A stretch of 64,000 bases of DNA from Cunninghamella blakesleeana. Its lineage: Eukaryota > Mucoromycota > Mucoromycetes > Mucorales > Cunninghamellaceae. A program made the position numbers and the translations under genes. The notes below the pieces were generated by a model, which was not told the origin of the DNA, searched no databases, and saw only the letters and a list, made by a program, of their open reading frames with translations. Of this stretch, positions 1 through 14,807 are shown in pieces. The DNA lies in the NCBI GenBank assembly GCA_017871115.1, contig JAFCIZ010000005.1:3527501-3591500 (forward strand), in the 5' to 3' direction. Numbering within the stretch: position 1 is the first letter of the stretch; every line of letters begins with the position of its first letter.

Positions 1-709
1 GCATTATCTAATCCAAATTGGTGACATTGTTCAACGGTTAATTTGGTTTTGAACAAGAATTTTTCATCATCAGTTAATTGAATCACGATAGGTACATTAA
101 ATACTTCTTGTAACCATCTAAACAACAAAATAAAGGATTAGGCACAATTCTTTTTCTTTTTTCCTAATCTTATATATTGCAACGTTTTCAATTTTCTATT
201 ATATTTATAAACCCACTTACTGACAGAATACAAAAGGAACCATATGGCCTAAATGCATAGATGCACTAGAAGGACCACGGCCAGTATATAAAAAGAATGG
301 TTTTTTTTGTTCAAAACGATCCAAAATACGTCCCAATTCTCTATATTAAAAAATAAAAAAAAAAAAAGATTATTATTGTAACCTATTTGTGCATTATATC
401 CATATTTATAATTCATTTATTTTACACCATCTTTTCTTATCTATATATTTAAAATACTAACCTATGAGAGAAAAAGGTACCACGTCTTAAAAATACATGA
501 GGCTTTCTACCAGTAAGTTTTTCAAATCTTTCTAATAAAGCAGCATCAATAGGAGTTGTACCAAATTGATCAATAAGTTTATTATAATCAATAGCTTGTT
601 GAACCCCATCTACCACAGCACCTTCTACTTCCCAAGGGGTTACATTTTGTCCATCGGTTTTTTTGTCTTCTACTTTAAGTTCTTCAACACCTTTCACTAT
701 ATCTGCCAT
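1..709 (-). CDS. WRS1: Tryptophanyl-tRNA synthetase, cytosolic (5' part, runs off window)
   Basis: This enzyme charges tRNA-Trp with tryptophan in the cytosol. Three exons are visible: 709-462, 340-221 and 117-1, joined by GT-AG introns that keep frame. The N-terminal part reads into the class I synthetase fold, with conserved stretches [18 protein letters not shown], the HIGH-like HMGHMVPF and [19 protein letters not shown]. These match the eukaryotic cytosolic TrpRS family rather than the mitochondrial/bacterial type, and there is no obvious targeting presequence. The start at 709 is the first in-frame ATG and follows an A/T-rich leader. The catalytic KMSKS part and the C-terminus lie beyond the left edge, so the gene is cut by the window and not broken. 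Confidence 0.93.
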
Positions 710-842
710 GATATATTTATATATATATAGATATTATATTATAATTAAAAAAAAAAAAAAGAAAAAGAAAAAGAAAAATATGTTTTTTTTATTTTCTAAC
801 TTTAAAAATCGTGTCTCAATTTAAAATCAAAAAAAAAAGCGT

Positions 843-862
843 AGACACGGAGTTTTAAAATG
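843..862. promoter_or_regulatory. CG-containing element plus A/T tract upstream of WRS1
   Basis: A CGGAGTTTTAAAA block stands out in an otherwise nearly pure A/T spacer, about 135-150 bases upstream of the WRS1 start codon. Similar blocks occur upstream of several other genes in this window (see findings). A promoter role is inferred from position and recurrence only. Confidence 0.35.
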
Positions 863-1141
863 TGGCTTAAAAATTAACAAGTGGTGTGTCATGATTACTA
901 CTCTTATACTTTTGTATATTATATACAAAGAAATAAAAGAGAATAATATTAAAAAAAATACTATTTTTTATTAGAATTTAATTTTAATTTTTATTGCTAA
1001 GGAAATAACTTTTTTCTACCTTTATTTTAATACGTATATAAGAAATAAAACTTTTTTTTTTTTTAAAAAAATATAATATATATATATATATAAATTGACT
1101 ACAGAAAGAAAATAAAAATGAAATTACATTTTATATTTATG

Positions 1142-1144
<3 letters not shown>

Positions 1145-1172
<28 letters not shown>
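1145..1172. repeat. (TA)n microsatellite
   Basis: About 14 uninterrupted AT units in the WRS1/forkhead spacer. It is one of many such tracts in the non-coding DNA of this window. Confidence 0.9.
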
Positions 1173-1175
<3 letters not shown>

Positions 1176-1692
1176 AATGATCTTTTTTTTTAAAATAAAA
1201 AAAAAAAGAAAAGAAAAAAAAGCATGTAGATAAATAATAAAATAAGAATATTTATATAACCTGAAACAGATTATGAAATAATAATAAAAAATAAACATAT
1301 ATGTATATATATAAATTAAAAAAAAAAAGTATATGTATATATATATAAGTATATAAAAAAGAATAAAGTTAAATAAAAATATTTATAAACTAAAAAGATG
1401 TGTATACATAAAAAAAAACCAAACTATATATAGTTAGCCATCATACTTGTAAAAAATAAGATAAAATAAAATGGTATTATAATGGAATATTTAGTTTGAT
1501 ATTATTTTTTTTTCCCATGATTTATATATATAAAAATATATATGAATGAAAATTCCTAATGATATATATATGTGTAATAAGAAAATAAGAATAAGGATAA
1601 TAAAATAAAAATATTTATATGCTGAATACATATATGTATATGTATATATATATAAATGTATATATAATATATAATATAAAGGATGATTTTTT

Positions 1693-3822
<2,130 letters not shown>

Positions 3823-4931
3823 ATATATATATAAAAAAAAAGGAAAAAAGAAAAAAAAGGTAAGAAGAAAGAAGAGAGAAGAAAAAAAAAAAAAAGACTA
3901 ATTCAACTCAATAAAAAATATAAACAAAAATAATAAAAATGGGAAAAGAAAGAAAAAAGAAAAAAAAAGTGAAAGAGAAGGTGAAAAAAGTAACCAAAAA
4001 AAAAAAAAGCGGCGGGATTTTAAAATGTTTTAGGGTTAGGATGAAAAAAGAGGGGGAGGAGTTTTTTGGTAACTGAGAAAAATGAATATGATTATTATTT
4101 TTTTTTGTGGTCATGAGTTACTATTTTGAATATTATTATTATTATTATCCCTTTTATGTTTGACCATCTTTTTTTTAATTAATCAAATTGGTTGATCTTT
4201 TCCTTATCAATAACAATGTTATCATTAATGTGATCTTTTAAATATAAAAGATATTTTTATTAAACTTTGATGACGATAAAAAAAAAAAAAAGTAATAAAT
4301 CTATTTTTTATAAATAAATATATAAAAGACTATATAAAATGAAATAATAATAATAAAAAAAAGTAAAAGAAAATAGATAAGCCATAATACTAAAACGTTA
4401 TAACCTCATCGTTACCAAAATAATAACTTTAAAATTTTTTTTCGGGGGATAAGGGAAGAAAAGAAATGGCTTTACCATAATCAAACGTTCCGAAAAAAAG
4501 AATTTGTTGTCATGGCTAAAAATATGTGTGAGTGTGTGAATACAATTTAATGTATCTTGCCTATTCTTTTTGAAACACTTTTTCTGCGTTTAAATGAAAA
4601 AAAGCAAGATATTCCCTTGTTTGTTAGAGCAAATAAAAAAAAAGAAAGAAAAAAAAAAGAAAAAGAATTATCATGTGAGTGAAAAAAAAGAAATTTACTC
4701 ATAAATTATAAAAACAACTAAAGTGTACCAAGTTTAGAAGTACCTGAGTATATGGTTGTCCAATAGATCAGCTGTTGGTTTTATTTTTATGGTTGTCTAT
4801 CTTTTTGTAAGCTTATAAAAAAAGAGGGACTGTAAACTTTAATCGTCGTCATCAGATGATTGAGGTTATTTTTTTTAATATTTCTATTTTTCAAATATAT
4901 ATTAAAGTGTATATGTTTATATTTATATATT

Positions 4932-4969
<38 letters not shown>

Positions 4970-5249
4970 ATTTGCTATTGTTATTATGTTGATTATTACT
5001 ATTTCAAAAAATAAAAAACATAAAATGGTTTAGTTTTGTTTCTTTACTAGTTTTATGCCCGCTATTCAACTTTCGGAATGGAACCCGAGATTCGTGTAAC
5101 AATCCAAAGTCCGCCTTCAAGTTTTTTTTTTTTTTTCATTCTAAACTGCTTCGTCTTTCAATATGAACATATTCAGGTCGGCATTGTCCCGTTTAAAGAT
5201 TGAACACATGGTTCTCTCTCCTTTGGTGAATAATGGGCGTAAATTCGCT

Positions 5250-5282
<33 letters not shown>

Positions 5283-6253
5283 GTTTTTTGATTTATTATA
5301 TAATAAAAACATTTGTTTTCACACACTCTACTTTTTTAATATATATAAATTTATATATACACATAATATATATTTATATACATATAAACGTATATATATA
5401 TATACATATATAACAAATATATACATATATATATTTATATTTATATTTATTTACAATAAACATTGATTGATAAATAATTTACATATATTTCTTATTTTTA
5501 ATAAACAAATGTAAATCAACAAAATAAAATAAAAATAAATGAAAGTAAATTAAACATATATCAATTTTGTATATTAAAAAAAAAGTTTATAATGTTTATA
5601 TGAAAAGAGTAGTAAAAGATGGTCAATGCGATATAAATAAATAAATAATAATATGGTGATAATTTATGTTTTGTTTATTATTTATTATTTATTTATTTTA
5701 AATAAACGGATTCCTTCTTGTCAAACTACAAACTTTTTTTTTATTATTATCATTATCATATGAAAGAAGAATAAAATGATTTGCATGAATTTCTCTATCT
5801 TATTTCTTTCCTTTATATAAAACATGATATTTTCCCCAGAGTATTTTATTCTATCAACGATATGAGAAAAAAATAAAAAAGTAAAAAATAAAAAGTATAA
5901 AAAAAAAGTTGTACCGAGAAAAAGACATATTCCCCCCATAAAAATCGGATACCTATTTTAGTTATATTTTATTTTTAAGAATAGTAAATTCCTATTCAAT
6001 GACTCAGCATATGTTTATTAAATAATATATTATCATAAAAAAAAAATCCTTAAAATAAAACGGAAGGTATAAAAAAATAAAAAAGAATAAATAGGCATAT
6101 ATGTATGTTTATATAATTTTTTTTTTGAAAAGTTTATAAATATATATATATATATATATATATAGGTTGAATTATGTTTTGTCTATATATTGATACAATA
6201 TTTGAAAATATATAAAATAGAAATAGATTTACCTCTTTTTTTTTTTTTTTTTT
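3823..6253. other. Long intergenic region upstream of forkhead gene
   Basis: About 2.4 kb between the forkhead start and the 3' end of the CBS/PB1 gene. It is A/T rich with (TA)n runs near 4934-4962 and 6138-6164. A GCGGCGGGATTTTAAAATG block at about 4009-4027 lies near 190 bases upstream of the forkhead ATG. Short open frames here are low-complexity Phe/Lys/Ile strings and are not called as genes. A locally more G/C-rich island at 5050-5250 is listed separately. Confidence 0.65.
5050..5250. other. Unexplained higher-G/C island, possible decayed gene or element
   Basis: This stretch has clearly more G and C than the surrounding spacer. On the minus strand a short frame contains LFTKGERTMCSIFKRDNADL and stops after KDEAV. 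Beyond a poly-A run another fragment, GLLHESRVPFRKLN, follows in a different reading. There is no continuous ORF. The minus strand also reads GGACTTTGGATT and GGTTCCATTCC, which look like parts of a tRNA anticodon arm and T arm, but the stems do not pair and no D arm is present. It may be a relic of a mobile-element gene or of a tRNA. I cannot decide. Confidence 0.25.
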
Positions 6254-9156
6254 TTATCTTCTGCCACCACTACTTTGGGATACATGTGAATAAGTAAAGA
6301 CCCCGATAATTACCACACCTAAAAATGCAATAGCAGCAGGTAATAATATATCTTGATGTGAAGCCAATGGTGATGATGAAGATTTATTACTGTTTGTTTT
6401 CTTTTTTGTTGACCCTTTTTCGTGATGATGATTATCATTATAATTGGTTGGTTCTTCATTAACTTGACGTTGTTGTTCCTTTTGAAGAATAGAGGAAGAA
6501 GCAGTACTATTAGTCGGCATCATAACAGTAGAAGATAATCCATCCATTGAGTTAGTAGTTGATGTGGTAGGGAATGCTGTATCATGTACATATAACTTCA
6601 CTCGGTTTTGTCCAAGTTTTTGAGCCATTAATACGGCGTCTTCTACATCTGCATCGGAAGAAATCAATACTAAATCATTTTCATCGTCCATATATGAAAT
6701 AGACAACCATTCATTTTCATTGTTTTGATCTTGATGTTGAAGTGCATTCACAAATTGAACATGTTCTCCCATGATTTTTTGTCGTACACTATCTAATAAA
6801 TGAGCATAACTATTGGATCGCATCATAAATCGATGTGTTTTGCCACCAAGTGAAGTAAATTTAAAAGCAAAGGAGCTGGATTTAGTGATGGCTGAGGAAT
6901 CACGATAAGAAGAGATTGTACTCGTTTCTTCATGATTTACCATGCTTGCTGATTCATTAGGATGGATTTCTGAAAAATCTTGTAATTGTGATAAAGAAGC
7001 TGAAGGTTCAGGGCTCATAACATGTTCTATAGATGTAGCATGTCTTGATACACTTCCTTGATAATGTAATCCATTAGGATCAGATGAACCATGTGAATCA
7101 TTTTCTACACTTCCAAAACTATCCCAAAATCTTGACCACATAGGTCCTCCTATTACAAAAAAAAAGAAAAGAAAAGAGAGAGAAAGGGAAAAGGATTGAT
7201 AAGTACTTTGCTAGTAGATAAAAATAATGATAATACTAATGTATATGTATATATATATATATATATATATTACCTTCACCATCAGATCCTTGAATACTGT
7301 TCATCTAGATATAGATATAGATATATATAATAAAAAACATATTTTTTAATATATAATTACTCATGATCTATAGTATCCTTTATTTTACAACTTTATTAAT
7401 ATTTACCTGTTCCAAAGTAGCATAAGTCAATTTTAATACATCAACAATACCAACAACGCGATCCCCTTCTAAAATTGGTAAATTCAAGAAATGACCATCT
7501 ATTTATATATAATAATAATAATAATAATAAAATAGATTATATGAATTTTTTCTGTACATCACATAAATACTTTTTATTCCCATACATTCTATATAATTTA
7601 TTTATTTACCGTTCATTCTCTTCAAAGCTTCCATAATAGTGGTTGTAGGTTCAGCACAATCAGGTTCAGGAGTCATGACACGTACAACAGAACAATTTTC
7701 AGGATTTAAACCTGCAGCAATAACACGTAATACAATATCTTTTCTATATATTTAAAATGAAAAAAATAAATAAATCGAAAATACATATCATGAAAAATAA
7801 AATAAAAAAGTAATACTTACGTTGTAAAAATACCAGTTAATCGATGATGCTTCATTACTAAGACAGCCGTTGTATGATGTTCTCTCATCATTTTTGCAAT
7901 ATCTCGTACATTTACTTTATAATTAACCTCACAAGCATCATTATCCATAACAGTTGTTAAATCAGGGCATGCCATTCTATCTCTTAATACTTCCATATAT
8001 TGGACTAATTCCACTGGATTATTGGCCCATTCGCGTTCTACACCTTCTAAAGCATCATATAATTTACGTGATGATCCATAAGCTCTTTCCATTTTATTTA
8101 ATGCTTCATATAAACATTTTGTAATATCTAAAAGTCCAAATATATCCCCTTCTTCATTACAAACTGGCTATATAAATTACAATAGGTATATATATATATG
8201 TATCAGTAAACGGTGACAATAATGGTAGTAATATTATAATTATTCATATTTTTTTTATACATGTTATTATTTTACCAAATGTCTAAATCCTCTAGAAACC
8301 ATTAAATTAAGAGCATCTTGAGCACTAGTAGAAGCTGTTACACACATGGGATTTGGAGTCATGATTTCAGCAACAACCGTAGCTCTAATATTAATAAATC
8401 ATTATTATTATTATTATGGTAATGTATTAATATTGTGATTTTTTTATGCTTCTTGGTATATTTATTTATTATTTATTATTTTATTTTAGTTTTTGTTTAT
8501 GGTTTGTATTACCTTGCATCTAAATCGTCTGCCACTACTCGGTATGCTAAATCTTTTGCCTATATAAATATGTGATTTCCAAATAAATATATATTTAAAA
8601 AAAATAATATAAACAAATTAAATTTTCATGTCACAAGGATAATAAAATAGAATTATAATAGTCTTCTTTAACTTTTTATTCTACTTACCGTAAAGATCCC
8701 ACTTAAATGTTCATCATCATCTACTACAAGAACACAATCACTTCTTTTAGCTGCCATTAACTGAGAAGCTTCAATCACCAACATATTTTCTTTTACTGTT
8801 AAAGCTTGAGCTGGACGAAGTGCAGATACAGTACCTGCTATTTTACGATATTGTTGTTGACGTTGTGCTGGAGTTGCTCTTTTTTTAGATAATTCTCTTT
8901 CTAAATTTTTACGAATAGCCTATTATATATATATAATTATATATATATAATAGATAATAAATGAATACATATATAAATAATGATAATAGAGGATGCAAAT
9001 AAAAAGAATATAAATATTCGATATATATGTCCATCTAGTATATGTCTATTTTATTCATGTGTCATTTACCTCATCACGTTTACTTTGTCTTTGTCTTCCT
9101 GTATTTGTATCCAACTCACTACGACTTGGTGGTTGTAAATGAGAACTTTTAGCCAT
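6254..9156 (-). CDS. CBS-domain and PB1-domain protein with C-terminal membrane anchor
   Basis: Nine exons (9156-9070, 8919-8689, 8559-8513, 8384-8276, 8167-7821, 7743-7610, 7498-7407, 7304-7274, 7149-6254) give a 657-residue protein. Four CBS motifs appear as two pairs, marked by SDCVLVVDDDEHLSGIFT, IMTPNPMCV, HHTTAVLVMKHHRLTGIF and VMTPEPDCAE. A PB1 domain follows (FKFTSLGGKTHRFMM to VKLYVHD) with an OPCA-like acidic motif, SYMDDENDLVLISSDAD. The last ~25 residues form one hydrophobic helix (LLPAAIAFLGVVIIGVFTY), predicting a tail anchor. The CBS+PB1 architecture is shared with fungal proteins such as S. pombe Mug70. CBS pairs usually bind adenine nucleotides and PB1 mediates oligomerisation; the cellular role here is unknown. 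The start is chosen because it opens a 29-codon exon ending at a good donor. Confidence 0.88.
7246..7271. repeat. (TA)n tract at an intron 5' splice site
   Basis: TA dinucleotide run lying directly inside the intron after exon 8 of the CBS/PB1 gene (minus strand), beginning a few bases past the GT donor. Confidence 0.85.
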
Positions 9157-9904
9157 TATGTATATAAACAAGTTTTTTTTTATATATATAAAAAAAAAGA
9201 GGTGAGAGAAGAAAAAGAAATTGAAAATCAAAAAAACGAAATTCAAAATAAAAAACTTTATGGGCAAAAAAATGCGGAGTCGAAATTTTTGGTCACCTTT
9301 TTTTTTTTTGAATCTACTACTATTTTACTTTATTATACCTTTATATATACCTTTGTATATATTTTTATTTAATTTTTTTAATAACAATTAATAATGATTT
9401 ATCAATTCATTATAAGTTTACACTGTTTTTTTATTTTTCTTTTATTTTCTTTTCTTTTTTTTTTTTTCTAACTTTTTTTTATAGTCAGCTTTAGAGATAA
9501 TAGATGAAACATAAAATGCTGCATATAATCAATCACTCATATTCTTTTGTTTATATCACAATAAAAAAAAAAGAAAAAATACAACACCGTATATTTGAAA
9601 ATAAAATAATCTAATTCAATGATATTATAATAGTTTTTTTTTTTTTTCTTATTTTCAAAATAACAATAACAATATTTATGCCTTTAATGAAACCATTATT
9701 TAATAAATTATTATTTTTTTGTTTATTTATTTATTTATTTTTTGAAAAATGAGAGTTATTTTTTTTTTTATGGTGGTTGCGGGGGGAACGCCCGGGCTTT
9801 AAATTTCATTTTATAAAAATTCAAGGCGATGAATTTTTTATTTGTTTTTCTTTTCAACTATTTTTTTTTTCTAAAAAAAAAAAGAAAGAATATTAATTTA
9901 TATC
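9157..9904. promoter_or_regulatory. Divergent promoter region: CBS/PB1 gene and SDHAF2
   Basis: This 748-base spacer separates two divergent genes and must hold both promoters. GCGGAGTCGAAATTTTTGG at about 9274-9292 lies about 120 bases from the CBS/PB1 start. ACGCCCGGGCTTTAAATTT at about 9788-9806 lies about 110 bases from the SDHAF2 start. These are the only G/C-containing blocks in the region. Their function is inferred. Confidence 0.45.
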
Positions 9905-10438
9905 ATGTCACTCTATAAAATAACCACGTATTCTTCATCCTCTTTATTACAACGTCTTCGCCTTCACTCTTCTTCTTCTTTATCTAAACGTATGTTTAGT
10001 CAAAGTGTCATGTACATGAAACAAGATGATAAAAAGCCAGTACATAAATATCAAGATCCATTTCCTGACCTTGCTATCCGTCATTCACCAGATATGGATA
10101 TGGATACACCTTACCCAAACTTACCACCTATCCCACGTCCTAACGAATCCGAATCTAAAAAAAGAGCTCGTTTAATATATCAATCAAGAAAAAGAGGCAT
10201 ATTAGAAACTGACTTGTTATTATCCACCTTTTCACAACAATATGTCCCTTCTTTTACTATGGAGCAATTAATAGAATATGATCAATTATTAGATGAGCCA
10301 GATTGGGATATATTTTATTGGTCTACTTATAAAAAGGAAAGACCTCAAAAATGGAAGCAAAGTAAGGTTTTAGATATGGTTTGTGAACATGCTAAAAATA
10401 AAGAAAAAAAGGTTTTAAGAATGCCTGATTTATCCTAA
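9905..10438 (+). CDS. SDH5: Succinate dehydrogenase assembly factor 2 (Sdh5/SDHAF2)
   Basis: Intronless, 177 residues. The protein belongs to the SdhE/Sdh5 family (FAD assembly factor), which promotes covalent flavinylation of the succinate dehydrogenase flavoprotein in the mitochondrial matrix. The N-terminus is Ser/Arg rich without acidic residues (YSSSSLLQRLRLHSSSSL), a typical matrix-targeting sequence, and is followed by a variable linker. The conserved core runs from about residue 80: RARLIYQSRKRGILETDLLL contains the RGxxE-type motif needed for flavinylation, and YDQLLDEPDWDIFYW is the family's second signature. Length fits the yeast and human proteins. It shares a divergent promoter with the CBS/PB1 gene. 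Confidence 0.95.
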   Translation: MSLYKITTYSSSSLLQRLRLHSSSSLSKRMFSQSVMYMKQDDKKPVHKYQDPFPDLAIRHSPDMDMDTPYPNLPPIPRPNESESKKRARLIYQSRKRGILETDLLLSTFSQQYVPSFTMEQLIEYDQLLDEPDWDIFYWSTYKKERPQKWKQSKVLDMVCEHAKNKEKKVLRMPDLS

Positions 10439-10964
10439 AGATAAAAAAATAAAAAAATAGATGGAAATATAAAGTTTAATGACATCTTTTGGTGTGTTTA
10501 TAACGTACATGATTGTTATTTTAGTGTTATTTTTTTTAAATGTGTATATTAAATAGAACGGGAGTTAATAATTATAGAAAATAAAATAAAATAATGTTTT
10601 TTACTCGGGATTTACAAAATTAACAAAATAAGAAAAGGATAATAGTAATGATGCTAAAAAATATACATACATATATTGGGAACCCTTTTTATCGATATTA
10701 TCGCCTTTACCAAAAAAAGAAATCCAATGAATAGATAATCATTATAAATAAAACTATTATGACTTTCTGAATTTTCTATTTTTTTTAGAAGTTTATTTTA
10801 AAATATGGGTTCAGATAAACCTATATTTTTATTACATTTTCTTTCTTTTTCTCCCCTCTTTTTTTTAAAAAAAAAAAAAATTTAAAACACTTTTTGTTCT
10901 TTCCTTTCTTTCTATTTATTTTATTTTTTATTTTTTATTCCATTTTTTTTTATTGTAGGCAAGT
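10439..10964 (+). other. Intergenic region / 5' leader of protein kinase gene
   Basis: A/T-rich spacer between SDHAF2 and the kinase gene. The last bases before the kinase ATG form a long pyrimidine tract ending TATTGTAG, six bases before the start codon. This looks like a 3' splice site, so the kinase mRNA may carry a 5' UTR intron or an unseen upstream exon. I did not find a convincing partner exon. Confidence 0.5.
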
Positions 10965-12494
10965 ATGGAGCCAGTTAAACAACTTGATCGTAAAAAAAGC
11001 CTTCAATATCTTAAGGGTTTATTTCGATCAAAAAAAATAACCACTAATCTACAGCAACCACAAGTAAATTTATCTACTAAAGCAACAAAAAAAGACTATT
11101 TAGCATCCACCATATCAGATAATCATCAACAGCAGCTTTATGATGATCAAGATACAATCCAAGATCGTATATATCACAGTGATATTCATTATCAGTTAGT
11201 ATCATCCAACTTTACTCATCATCATAAAAATGATAATAAAAACATCACCTCCATCCCCTCTACTACACCTGTCATCTATCCTAAAACATTTAAAAAATTA
11301 AAAAAAGTGGGAAGAGGAGGAACAGCCAATATTTATTTACTATCGTCATCCAATCAACCTTATTCTGATTCCCCTACTTTTTTCTCCTCCCTTTTCTATT
11401 TTACTTTTTGGAAAAAAAAATATTCCTCTCCACCGTTTTCTAAAAAATCTTCACTTCTTACAACAACAACAACAGCAACACAGCACCATAAGATCCATTC
11501 TCATCACCATTGCCCTTACGAAAAAAATAAAAAAAATGAAAACAGTTGTAATAAAACAAAAGGTGAAAGAGCATTCTTAGCCATTAAAAGATATCATGCC
11601 TATATACAAGACCCCTATGAATCCAAAGAAGAATACCATCAAAAACTATTAAACGAATTTTATTTAACAAAAAAATTAAAAGATCATCAACATATTGTCC
11701 AAGTCTACGACATTTTCAAAGATAAAAAAGATCGATGGTGTATGTTGATGGATTATTATTTTGGTGGCGATTTGTTAACTATTTTACATTATAAAAATTT
11801 ATCGACCTTATCTATGGATTGTCTTTTTAAACAATTGATTCGAGGGGTCTCCTATTTACATTCAAATGGTATTGCGCATCGTGATATTAAACCAGATAAT
11901 TTATTAATGACAACAACTGGTGTTTTAAAAATCATTGATTTTGGTTTGGCAAGGTATGGTTTTGATGAAGAGGATGATCTGCACCAAGATCAAGATCAAG
12001 AAGATGGGAAGAAATTAAAAAGGAAAAAAAAAATTACTTGCCAATCTTTATGTGGAACACCTGAATATTTGGCGCCTGAATTATTTAATAAAAAAGAAAA
12101 CAATGATAATGCTGATGATGATTTTTTATTAACCTATGATGCTTTGGCAATGGATATTTGGAGTACAGCAATCACTTGGTATTGTTTACTTTATAAACAG
12201 ATTCCTTTTGTAAAAGCCCATTTAAAAGACCCTTATTATTCACAATTTTATTATCAATATCGAACATATCAACACTGGTCAGCTTTGGAAAAATGCGATC
12301 CTATTATTCAACATTGTATTTTAAACATGTTGAATCCAGATCCAGAATTAAGGTGGACTATTGATCAATGTTTACACTCGGATTATGTTGAATCTATTCA
12401 AGTCTGTTATGATCATTCTTATATTGAACACCGACATCATTTTACATCAGCATCTATTCATCATAATACCCATTTATTACCACCCCGTTGTTGA
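10965..12494 (+). CDS. Serine/threonine protein kinase, Hal4/Hal5-like
   Basis: Single visible exon, 509 residues. The kinase domain covers about residues 110-475: glycine loop [11 protein letters not shown] (115-125), catalytic lysine in FLAIKRY (K208), HRDIKPDN (D307 catalytic), DFG (325-327) and GTPEYLAPE (364-372). About 75 Ser/Thr/His/Lys-rich residues are inserted between the glycine loop and the AIK motif, and a charged insert ([13 protein letters not shown]) lies in the activation loop. The general layout and [18 protein letters not shown] and [16 protein letters not shown] resemble the fungal NPR/Hal5 group, which in yeast regulates ion and nutrient transporters. That group assignment is inference; kinase identity is certain. 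A possible splice acceptor just before the ATG means the N-terminus may extend upstream. Confidence 0.88.
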   Translation: MEPVKQLDRKKSLQYLKGLFRSKKITTNLQQPQVNLSTKATKKDYLASTISDNHQQQLYDDQDTIQDRIYHSDIHYQLVSSNFTHHHKNDNKNITSIPSTTPVIYPKTFKKLKKVGRGGTANIYLLSSSNQPYSDSPTFFSSLFYFTFWKKKYSSPPFSKKSSLLTTTTTATQHHKIHSHHHCPYEKNKKNENSCNKTKGERAFLAIKRYHAYIQDPYESKEEYHQKLLNEFYLTKKLKDHQHIVQVYDIFKDKKDRWCMLMDYYFGGDLLTILHYKNLSTLSMDCLFKQLIRGVSYLHSNGIAHRDIKPDNLLMTTTGVLKIIDFGLARYGFDEEDDLHQDQDQEDGKKLKRKKKITCQSLCGTPEYLAPELFNKKENNDNADDDFLLTYDALAMDIWSTAITWYCLLYKQIPFVKAHLKDPYYSQFYYQYRTYQHWSALEKCDPIIQHCILNMLNPDPELRWTIDQCLHSDYVESIQVCYDHSYIEHRHHFTSASIHHNTHLLPPRC

Positions 12495-13079
12495 GGGTAA
12501 AAAAAAAACCTCTCTTAATATAAATATCCATTATTACTATTATTATTGTTATTATTATTATTTTATACAATAAGTCCATCAATAAATAAATTTATATAAA
12601 TATGTGTATTAAAAAAATAAAATTGATTCATTTATATAAAAATAAATTAATATAAAGAAACAAAAAATAACCCAATTACTACGAATAGTAGCAATTAGAT
12701 TAAAAGTTAATTAGGATATAAATAGGGAGAAAGAGTGAGTGAGTGGAGAAAATATCATAAAAAAAAAGAAGGAATAATAGATAATACTTTTTCTTCTTTT
12801 CCTTTTCTTTTTTTTTAGTGTGTGTGTGGGGTGAAAAAAAAAAAAGGAAAAAACATACAGAATAATAATAAAGATAAATAATAGAATAATAATAGAATAA
12901 TAATAGTAGTAATAATAGTAATAATAATAATAATATTTGTAGTATTTGTAATAATAATAAATAAATAAAAATAGAATAGGAATGGTAATTATGATAATGA
13001 TAATAATAAAATAGAAATAAATAATATTAAGTAAAATAATAATAAAAGAAAATCAATTAATTCAAATTAAATTAATTAA
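12495..13079. other. Convergent 3' intergenic region (kinase / ARF6)
   Basis: Spacer between two convergent genes, rich in AAT/AATA repeats, especially 12860-13060. It should hold both 3' UTRs and polyadenylation sites. No other feature seen. Confidence 0.65.
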
Positions 13080-14255
<1,176 letters not shown>

Positions 14256-14770
14256 GTTGATTTATTATTAATATTATTGTTATTATAATGTTAAAATTTT
14301 ATAAAAAGTGATGTTTATAAAGTGTCAATATGATATGAATAAAATAGAAAAATATTAAATTTGTTTATATATAAAATATATATATAAAAATATAGTTGAA
14401 AATATATTATAAAAAGATTAAAAGTAAAAGTATTTATTAAGGAATGGAATAGTGTATTTTCTTAAGAGAAAAAAGGCAATAGATATATAAAAAAAATTAT
14501 AAGATAATAAAAAAAAAAGGAAAGGAAAAGAAGAGAAAATAAAAGAAAGGGGATTTGATTTATTATTTTTTTATAAAAAAAAAATTAAAATTTCTGAGAT
14601 TTAAATTTAATAAAGAGCCTAATTTTTTTTTTATTTCTTGTGTACAAAAAAGGTAATCTGGAATATCATTTTGTCTATGTATTTTTTATTTCATTCTCAT
14701 ATATAAAGAAGTTACTTTGGGGTAATAAGGTTTCATCATTGCTTTATATGCAAAAATTAAATCAGTATTT

Positions 14771-14807
<37 letters not shown>

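Larger units (their letters stand above)
710..1692. other. Intergenic region between WRS1 start and forkhead gene 3' end
   Basis: Extremely A/T-rich spacer with several (TA)n runs, the longest at about 1145-1172, and many A/T homopolymers. The WRS1 promoter should lie at its left end and the forkhead gene's 3' UTR at its right end. I see no coding exon or RNA gene. Confidence 0.7.

Noticed and set aside
3908..4114. Minus-strand open frame of 68 codons upstream of the forkhead gene
   Set aside because: Mostly Phe runs produced by A homopolymers; it also overlaps a likely promoter block.
5085..5125. tRNA-like arms on the minus strand (GGACTTTGGATT and GGTTCCATTCC)
   Set aside because: The anticodon and T stems do not pair properly and there is no D arm or acceptor stem; a poly-A run occupies the place of the 5' half.
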